DNA of 64,000 nucleotides from Hymenobacter glacialis (GTDB lineage Bacteria; Bacteroidota; Bacteroidia; Cytophagales; Hymenobacteraceae), in the NCBI RefSeq assembly GCF_001816165.1, contig NZ_MDZC01000046.1, forward strand, positions 1 through 64,000, given 5' to 3'. Position numbers and translations under genes: made by a program. The notes beneath the pieces were generated by a model. It had not been told where the DNA came from, made no database searches, and saw only the letters and a program-made list of their open reading frames with translations. Each line of letters opens with the position of its first letter. Position 1 is the stretch's first letter. Shown here piece by piece: positions 58,714 through 64,000 of this stretch.

Positions 58714-59526
58714 ATGCGTATCCAGCTACTGCTGCTGCTTGTGGTGCTCGGCCTGCCAAAAGCCGGCCACGCGCAAAGCAAGCTCTACCTCGACCTGCGG
58801 GCGGGCATCAACCATAATTCTGCCGAAGGGGCTTATTTCGGCAAGGGAGAAGCTCCCTTCAAAGCCTACAGTAAACTAAGTTTTGGGGTGCAGGGCGTCG
58901 GAATGTTGCGGCTGCAACTGAGCGAAAAGCTGGGACTCGCAGCCGGGTACAGCGGAAGCGAATTGGGCTGGGCCTACAGCATCGAGCTTCCGAAGCAGTA
59001 CAGGCCCAATCCGCCTTATACCGGATGGCGGGGCGCTGGCTCGGGGGTGTACATGCACCAGTTTCCACTTCTGCTTAGTAAAACAATCAAGGAATACAAC
59101 ATTAAAGAAATTGACACCGTCCGGCACACCTACCTGGCCAGCTTCCGGCTTGATGCAATATTCGGGGGCGGCCTGAACCGCATCGGTAATAACTGCCTGG
59201 ACTGCGGCAGGCTCAGCAGCGGCGGATTCAACGATGAAATCGACTTTCTGGAAACCACTAGCGTGCGCCGCCAGTGGGGGCAGTTCCTCATCGGCGGCGT
59301 CACGGCGCGCTTCTACCGCCGGGGCAAGGAGCGGCTGAACCTGAGCCTCTACTACACCCAAGGCCTGACCGATATGCTACTCGTGCCGGTGGATTACCGC
59401 TACGGTCCGCAGCGCGGCGCTACCACACTGCATGTGCGCGGCTCGGGCTTCAGCGCCACGCTGGGCTACCCGCTACGCCTGGCCACCTTCGGGCGGGCCA
59501 CGCCGCCGGGTAAGCCGCGCCCCTAA
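58714..59526 (+). CDS. Exported protein, probably beta-barrel-like, unknown
   Basis: A 270-residue exported protein. The start at 58714 (MRIQLLLLLVVLGLPKAGHAQ) gives a signal peptide. The rest alternates hydrophobic and polar residues with aromatic belts (SKLSFGVQGVGMLRLQLSEKLGLAAGYSGSELGWAYSIEL, FLIGGVTARFYRRGKERLNLSLYYTQGL), and ends with RGSGFSATLGYPLRLATFG. This pattern fits a small outer-membrane barrel (about 8-12 strands). There is an internal CLDC. No family was assigned; the gene stands alone. Confidence 0.75.
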   Translation: MRIQLLLLLVVLGLPKAGHAQSKLYLDLRAGINHNSAEGAYFGKGEAPFKAYSKLSFGVQGVGMLRLQLSEKLGLAAGYSGSELGWAYSIELPKQYRPNPPYTGWRGAGSGVYMHQFPLLLSKTIKEYNIKEIDTVRHTYLASFRLDAIFGGGLNRIGNNCLDCGRLSSGGFNDEIDFLETTSVRRQWGQFLIGGVTARFYRRGKERLNLSLYYTQGLTDMLLVPVDYRYGPQRGATTLHVRGSGFSATLGYPLRLATFGRATPPGKPRP

Positions 59527-59646
59527 CCCCGGTGGAGGCAGGCCCGAAAACCTGCGGGCCGGGCCGGCCGGGTGCTAGTAACATTGACAGCGGCACTAAA
59601 CCGGCTTCGGCCGTACTTTCGTCGCCCGTCATCCGCTTTCTTTCGC

Positions 59647-62418
59647 ATGTCCCGTAAGCTCCTGGCGCTACTCATCGCCCTGCTGCTCCTGCTGTCGCTG
59701 GCCACGTTCGTGTACTACCGGCGCACGCTGGCGGCGGCACCCGTCGACCCCTACAGCCTCGTGCCCGACGATGCGGTACTGGTGCTGAGCACGCACGACC
59801 ACCCCGCGCTGGTGCGCCACCTGCAGGAAACCGAGCTGTGGGACAATCTTACCTCGGTGCGCTACTTTCAGCAGGCGGCCGGGCACCTGGCCTTGGCCGA
59901 CAGCCTGACCGGCGGTGGCAGCCGGCGCCGCAACGGCGGCCTGCTGGCCCTGCTGGGCCGCAAGCTGGTCATCACCTCGGTGCACGTCACGTCGGCCCGG
60001 GAGTTTGATGTGCTTTACCAGGTGCCGCTGAGCCGGGTGAGCGAGCTCCGGCAAGTGCGGAGCCTGCTCGAAACCCTGGGCCGCGACAACCGCTACCGCC
60101 TTACTACCCGCGACTACGAGGACCATGAGCTGACCGTGCTCACCGAGCGCAGCAGTGAAAGCAGCATCACGGTATTCAATCACCGCAACCGGTTGCTCAT
60201 CAGTGCCAATCCGGCGCTGGTAGAGGCCGTGGTGAGGCGGCTGGCCCACCCCAAAGCGCCCACGGTAGTGGCTGCCTTTGGCTCGGTCGATGTGCTCAAG
60301 CTGCGCGGCATGGACGCTTCCCTGTTGGTAAATTATCGCCGCCTGCCGCAGTTTCTGGACGTCATGTTTCGGCGTGATGCGCACGGACCCTTCGACCAGC
60401 TCACCGGCCTGGTGTCCAAGGGCCTGCTGGGCCTGAAGCTAGCTGGCAGCCGGGCCCAGCTGCAGGGCTTTTCCAATCCCGAAACGGCCCGGGGCACGCT
60501 CCAGCAGCGCATGCGCGGCCAGCAGCCCCAGGCCATGGGCCTGGCTTCCTTGCTGAGCAATCGCACGGCCCTGCTCATTCATTTGGCGGCCAATCCAGCC
60601 CGCACCTGGCCGGCCCCCGGCTTGGCAGTGGCCGACTCCTTGGGCCGCGGCGCGGCACTGGACAGCCTGCGGGCGGGTTTTGACGGGGAAATGGCCATCG
60701 GCTACCTGGCTACTACCACGGCCCGGGGCCAGCCGGGGCGGCTGGCGTTTGTGCGCTGCGTGGCGCCGGCCCGCACCGCGCAGTGGCTGGCCCGCCTGCG
60801 GCGCCTCTACGGCACCTCGCCGGCCTTCACCAAAGTGGGGCCCTACCAGATACACCCCGTGAGCTTTTCCGAGGCCGCGGCGCTGGGGCCTTTGCTCAAT
60901 CCCTCGCAGCCCTACGAGGTAGAGGCCCGGGCCGGAGCTGCCGTGTTGGTGGGGGAATACCTGGTTTTTTCCGACCAGCTTACCCTCAACGGCTACCTGG
61001 CCGATGTGGTGGCCGGTCTCACCTGGGCCCAGACGCCTTCACAGGTTTCTTTTCTGCAGGAAACCCTGCCGCGTGCTCGCCTGAGCGTGTTCGTGGACAC
61101 GCGCAATAGTTGGAACGCCTTGCTGGGCGTGCTCACCGAGGAGCGCCGGGCTGGCCTGCTGCGCAACGAAGGCCTGTTCAAGCGGTTCCCGCAAATAGCC
61201 TGGCAGCTGGCGCCCCCCACCAACGAAGGCGGCCCCGAAGCCCAGTACTTTACCCAAATGCTGCTGCGCCACCCGGACCTGGGCCCGGCCTCCGCCCAAA
61301 CGGCCGGAGCAACCTCCAACGGCCGGGTTATCACCTTCAAGTACCCGCTCACGGGCTCGCCTACGCTGCTGCCGGCCGCTGGCACGCGCATTCCCGCCGT
61401 GGTGGTGCAGGACTCTGCCCGCGCGCTGCACTACGTGAGTGCCGATAACACCCTGCTCTGGTCTGATACCCTGACCGGGCCGGCCGTGGGGGCGCGGTTG
61501 GTGGCCGCGGGCAGTGGTGGCCCCAGCGGCCTGCTGGTGGGGGCGGGTCACCGGCTACACCTGTTTGGCAGCGACGGGGAGAATTTGTTGCCATTTCCGC
61601 TGAACCTGCCGGATACCGTGCGCGTGGCCGCGCTGGTGGCGGCGCCGGGCGCCACGCCGGCCACCGCCACCCGGCTGCTCGCCGTCACGGCCGGCAACGA
61701 CTTGCTGCTGCTCGACGCCAAAGGCCGGCTCTTTCCCGGCTGGCAGCCCAAGCGACCCGATTTCCCGTTGGCCGGGCGGCCCGCTATGTTCAATGTGAAC
61801 GGCCGCGACGCGGTGGTGGTGCCCCTGCAAAACGGATACGTATATGCCTTCGACGGGCTGGGAAGCCTGTTTCCGGGCTTTCCGGTGAGCATGGGCGCGC
61901 GCCTGGCCGGCGATGTGCTGGTGCAGGCCGCCAGCACGCTGGGGCGCACCCAACTCAAGGTGGTGAACCAGCACGGCGAGCTGGTGACCTTCACCCTGAG
62001 CGGCGACATTCTGACCCGGCGCCGGGTGGCTACCTGGAGCCGCACCGCGCGCTTCCACCTGGTGCCCGACGCGCAGGGCCGGACCTACGCGGTAACTCGG
62101 GAAGATGGCAACCGCCTCGATTTTTACCTTCCCGACCGAACCGCGCCGCTCATCACCCAGCGCTTCGTAACGTCGGGTGAGAAGCCGGTGCAGTACTTTG
62201 ATTTTGGAAAAGGCCGCCGCGTGGTGGCCATCACCGAGCCCGGTCCCGGCCAGGTATTTTTGTACGACGGTCAGGGCCGGCTGCTGGGCGGAGCATCGCT
62301 ACCCAGCACGGGCACGGGGGTTGGCCTGAACTACGACGCCACCACCGACACCTACCATCTGGTGCGTGTGGTGGGCCGCGAGTTGCGCCGCACCGAGCTT
62401 AAAGTGACGCTGCCGTAG
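59647..62418 (+). CDS. Large anchored protein, DUF3352-like with beta-propeller-like C-terminus
   Basis: A 923-residue protein. The start at 59647 (MSRKLLALLIALLLLLSLATFVYYRR) gives an N-terminal membrane anchor or uncleaved signal. Residues about 35-560 resemble DUF3352-type envelope proteins (VPDDAVLVLSTHDHPALVRHLQETELWDNL, MRGQQPQAMGLASLLSNRTALLIHLAANP). Residues about 600-923 carry repeating blade-like segments (LWSDTLTGPAVGARLVAAG, HLFGSDGENLLPFPLNLPDTVRVAALV, YAFDGLGSLFPGFPVSMGARL), as in PQQ/WD-type propellers. The function is unknown. It precedes nadR by 54 bases. Confidence 0.78.
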   Translation: MSRKLLALLIALLLLLSLATFVYYRRTLAAAPVDPYSLVPDDAVLVLSTHDHPALVRHLQETELWDNLTSVRYFQQAAGHLALADSLTGGGSRRRNGGLLALLGRKLVITSVHVTSAREFDVLYQVPLSRVSELRQVRSLLETLGRDNRYRLTTRDYEDHELTVLTERSSESSITVFNHRNRLLISANPALVEAVVRRLAHPKAPTVVAAFGSVDVLKLRGMDASLLVNYRRLPQFLDVMFRRDAHGPFDQLTGLVSKGLLGLKLAGSRAQLQGFSNPETARGTLQQRMRGQQPQAMGLASLLSNRTALLIHLAANPARTWPAPGLAVADSLGRGAALDSLRAGFDGEMAIGYLATTTARGQPGRLAFVRCVAPARTAQWLARLRRLYGTSPAFTKVGPYQIHPVSFSEAAALGPLLNPSQPYEVEARAGAAVLVGEYLVFSDQLTLNGYLADVVAGLTWAQTPSQVSFLQETLPRARLSVFVDTRNSWNALLGVLTEERRAGLLRNEGLFKRFPQIAWQLAPPTNEGGPEAQYFTQMLLRHPDLGPASAQTAGATSNGRVITFKYPLTGSPTLLPAAGTRIPAVVVQDSARALHYVSADNTLLWSDTLTGPAVGARLVAAGSGGPSGLLVGAGHRLHLFGSDGENLLPFPLNLPDTVRVAALVAAPGATPATATRLLAVTAGNDLLLLDAKGRLFPGWQPKRPDFPLAGRPAMFNVNGRDAVVVPLQNGYVYAFDGLGSLFPGFPVSMGARLAGDVLVQAASTLGRTQLKVVNQHGELVTFTLSGDILTRRRVATWSRTARFHLVPDAQGRTYAVTREDGNRLDFYLPDRTAPLITQRFVTSGEKPVQYFDFGKGRRVVAITEPGPGQVFLYDGQGRLLGGASLPSTGTGVGLNYDATTDTYHLVRVVGRELRRTELKVTLP

Positions 62419-62472
62419 CGTCGCCTATCCATTTCCGCCGGCGGGCCCTCACCAGCCTGCTTACAGCCGTTT

Positions 62473-63537
62473 ATGACGCACTCCTTTGAGACGGGCCTTG
62501 TGGTAGGAAAATTCTGGCCGCCCCACCGGGGCCACCAGCTGCTGCTCGAAACCGCCGCGGCTCAGGTAACTGAGCTGCTGGTATTGGTGTACGCCAACCC
62601 CGATTCGGCCACCACGCCGGCCGCCGTGCGCGCCGGCTGGCTCCGGGAGCTGTATCGTGGGGATGATGTTGCAGACGGTCCCCGCATTGGCACCACGCCG
62701 CTCCGGATTGTAGCCCTTTCTGCCGATGCCGACGGGGTGCCGCCGGATGCGGCTGAAGTCGCCGTGCAGCGAGATTTTGTGCGCGAGTGGCTGGGCCGGC
62801 AGGGGCTGCGGGTGGGGGTGGTTTTCAGCAGTGAGGACTACGGCCCGGGCTTCGCGGCGCACCTGGGAGTGCCCCATGTGGCCGTGAACGTGGCCCGGGT
62901 GCAGGTGCCAGAGTCGGGCACCGCCACCCGCCAAAATGCGACGGCGGCCCGCTACCTGCATCCGCTGGTGGCGGCGCAGCTGGGCACGGTGCCGCCCGCC
63001 CGGGTGCCGCGCGTGGTGTTGCTGGGGGCCGAAAGCAGCGGGAAATCAACCGTGTGCCAAGCACTGGCTGAGGCGTACCACACGGCGTGGGTACCGGAAT
63101 ACGGCCGCACCCTGCACGAGCAGAAAAACGGCCACCTAGAATACGAGGACCTGCTCTACATTGCGCGCCGCCACGCCGAGCTGGAGGACGAAGCCGCCGC
63201 CACCGCCCGGGGCGTGCTGTTTTGTGACACCAACGCCGCGACCACCGCGCTGTATTCCTACTACTATTTCCATGCCTGTGACCCCGCCCTGCAAGCCATG
63301 GCGGCGGTGTGCGGCCAGCGCTACGCCCACACGTTTGTGTGCGCGCCCACTGTGCCTTTTGAGCACGACGGCTGGCGCGGTCCTGAGGCCCTGCGTAGCT
63401 TTCAGCACGGCATGGTGCTCATGCAGCTCGACCACTTCCACATTCCCTACACGCTGCTGCAGGGCACGGTAGCAGAGCGGGTGGCCCAGGTAAGGCAGCA
63501 GCTGGGGCAATGGGGTATGATGAAGGGTATTATTTAA
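62473..63537 (+). CDS. nadR: NadR-like NMN adenylyltransferase / ribosylnicotinamide kinase
   Basis: A 354-residue bifunctional NAD salvage enzyme. The nucleotidyltransferase half has (T/H)xGH as GKFWPPHRGHQLLLE (about residues 11-25), and SxTxR-like motifs are weaker. The kinase half (about 180-354) has a P-loop GAESSGKSTVCQAL and WVPEYGRTLHEQK, with the Walker B-like FCDTNAATTAL. The DNA-binding HTH of enterobacterial NadR is absent, as in most bacteria. It sits after the 923-residue gene on the same strand, 54 bases downstream, and before a repeat. Confidence 0.93.
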   Translation: MTHSFETGLVVGKFWPPHRGHQLLLETAAAQVTELLVLVYANPDSATTPAAVRAGWLRELYRGDDVADGPRIGTTPLRIVALSADADGVPPDAAEVAVQRDFVREWLGRQGLRVGVVFSSEDYGPGFAAHLGVPHVAVNVARVQVPESGTATRQNATAARYLHPLVAAQLGTVPPARVPRVVLLGAESSGKSTVCQALAEAYHTAWVPEYGRTLHEQKNGHLEYEDLLYIARRHAELEDEAAATARGVLFCDTNAATTALYSYYYFHACDPALQAMAAVCGQRYAHTFVCAPTVPFEHDGWRGPEALRSFQHGMVLMQLDHFHIPYTLLQGTVAERVAQVRQQLGQWGMMKGII

Positions 63538-63539
63538 AG

Positions 63540-63634
63540 ACGTCATGCTGAGCTTGCCGAAGCATCTCTACCGCTTCGTTGGTTCGATTGAATTACTACT
63601 GCGGTTGAGATGCTTGGCAAGCTCAGCATGACGT
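63540..63634. repeat. Palindromic repeat, GTCATGCTGAGC family (copy 6)
   Basis: Arms 63540-63574 and 63601-63634 are inverted copies with one deletion and one mismatch, and share most of their sequence with the copy at 15019-15110. It lies between the convergent nadR and corA genes. Confidence 0.88.
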
Positions 63635-63652
63635 TCTTCTAAATAGATTTTT

Positions 63653-64000
63653 TTACCGTTGCTTCGTCATCCAGCCTTTGCGCCAAAAATAGAAGAGCTG
63701 GCCTATCACCATGAGGGCCATGAGACTGAGCACGGCAGGATAGCCCCAGGGCTGGTAGAGCTCCGGCATGTTCAGCGGATTGGCGCCCGCGGGCGGGGCT
63801 TCGCGCTGGAAGTTCATGCCGTAGACACCGGCCACAAAGCTCAGGGGGATGAAAATGGCGCTGATGATGGTCAGCACCTTCATCACCTCGTTCATGCGGT
63901 TGCTTTGGTCCGAAAGGAACAGTTCGGTGAGGCTGGTGATGTTTTCCCGGTAGCTTTCGGCCAGGTCCAGCGCCTGCATGGCGTGGTCGTAGGCATCCTT
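63653..64000 (-). CDS. corA: CorA-family divalent metal transporter, C-terminal part (5' end outside window)
   Basis: The final 116 codons of a CorA-type Mg2+/Co2+ channel; the frame is open to the right edge. It has the long stalk helix end (ITSLTELFLSDQSNRMNEVMKVLTIISAIFIPLSF), the pore helix with the GMN signature (VAGVYGMNFQ), an outer loop (PPAGANPLNMPELYQPWG) and the second membrane helix before the basic tail WRKGWMTKQR. The cytoplasmic domain is outside. It is convergent with nadR across a palindromic repeat. Confidence 0.93.
   Translation of the reverse strand, partial: KDAYDHAMQALDLAESYRENITSLTELFLSDQSNRMNEVMKVLTIISAIFIPLSFVAGVYGMNFQREAPPAGANPLNMPELYQPWGYPAVLSLMALMVIGQLFYFWRKGWMTKQR

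Noticed and set aside
1..64000. tRNA or rRNA genes
   Set aside because: No cloverleaf with a T-loop GTTCRA and acceptor pairing, and no rRNA sequence, was recognised in any spacer.

Overview
The window is GC-rich chromosomal DNA from a Bacteroidota bacterium, most likely Cytophagales close to Hymenobacter. This rests on gene content (LolA, DUF2851, LuxC-type acyl-CoA reductase beside a ferredoxin, DUF885, DUF547, CarboxypepD_reg), on promoters of the Bacteroidota TTTG-N20-TAnnTTTG type, on little use of Shine-Dalgarno sites, and on many secreted proteins with lipoboxes. The genus is inferred; no 16S or marker search was possible. No tRNA, rRNA, CRISPR array, insertion sequence or prophage was recognised. 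The left edge cuts an ftsK gene and the right edge cuts a corA-type gene.

Layout. 1-7.1 kb: ftsK 3' end, lolA, DUF2851 plus a membrane protein, a NeuD/PglD-like acyltransferase, trhO and a nucleoside phosphorylase. 7.1-11.7 kb: two small unknown genes, LuxC-type reductase divergent from a two-cluster ferredoxin, then a nitrilase-superfamily amidase with an N-acetyl sugar amidotransferase. 12-16.5 kb: valS and a lipoyl-domain E2 acyltransferase. 16.6-24.6 kb (minus strand): two small secreted proteins and a lipid/translation block, transcribed as pdxA, then DUF177-rpmF-plsX, then fabH-efp-accB-accC. A canonical promoter precedes DUF177; a terminator followed by a promoter separates plsX from fabH. 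24.7-30.2 kb: pepA, rsmA, a lipoprotein, a 2-hydroxyacid dehydrogenase, greA and a HIT-nuclease-inhibitor fusion. 30.3-42.4 kb: a NucA-type nuclease lipoprotein, selO, a frameshifted SWIM zinc-finger gene, an esterase, aspA, DUF885 peptidase, YdcF and an aldehyde dehydrogenase. 42.6-48.8 kb: sigma and anti-sigma factors, an H-NOX haem protein, a rhodanese lipoprotein, two glycosyltransferases, bcp and a lipoprotein. 48.8-54 kb (minus): FAD oxidoreductase, gamma-glutamyltransferase-like protein, small His-tailed membrane protein and membrane 4Fe-4S protein. 54.5-64 kb: DUF547, a disordered protein, an anchored CarboxypepD_reg protein, an amino-acid permease, two unknown envelope proteins, nadR and corA.

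Most interesting points. (1) The ftsK motor domain carries a sharply bounded low-GC patch that replaces highly conserved residues. (2) A HIT protein is fused to a NuiA-type nuclease inhibitor and sits tail to tail with a secreted NucA-type nuclease, which looks like an effector/immunity or self-protection pair. (3) A free-standing nitrilase-type amidase sits beside a PP-loop amidotransferase, resembling a split glutamine-dependent synthetase. (4) A lone H-NOX gene has a palindrome overlapping its promoter. (5) At least six copies of a GTCATGCTGAGC / GTCATCCTGAGC palindrome, plus a separate class of short-word leader repeats, fill the spaces between genes.
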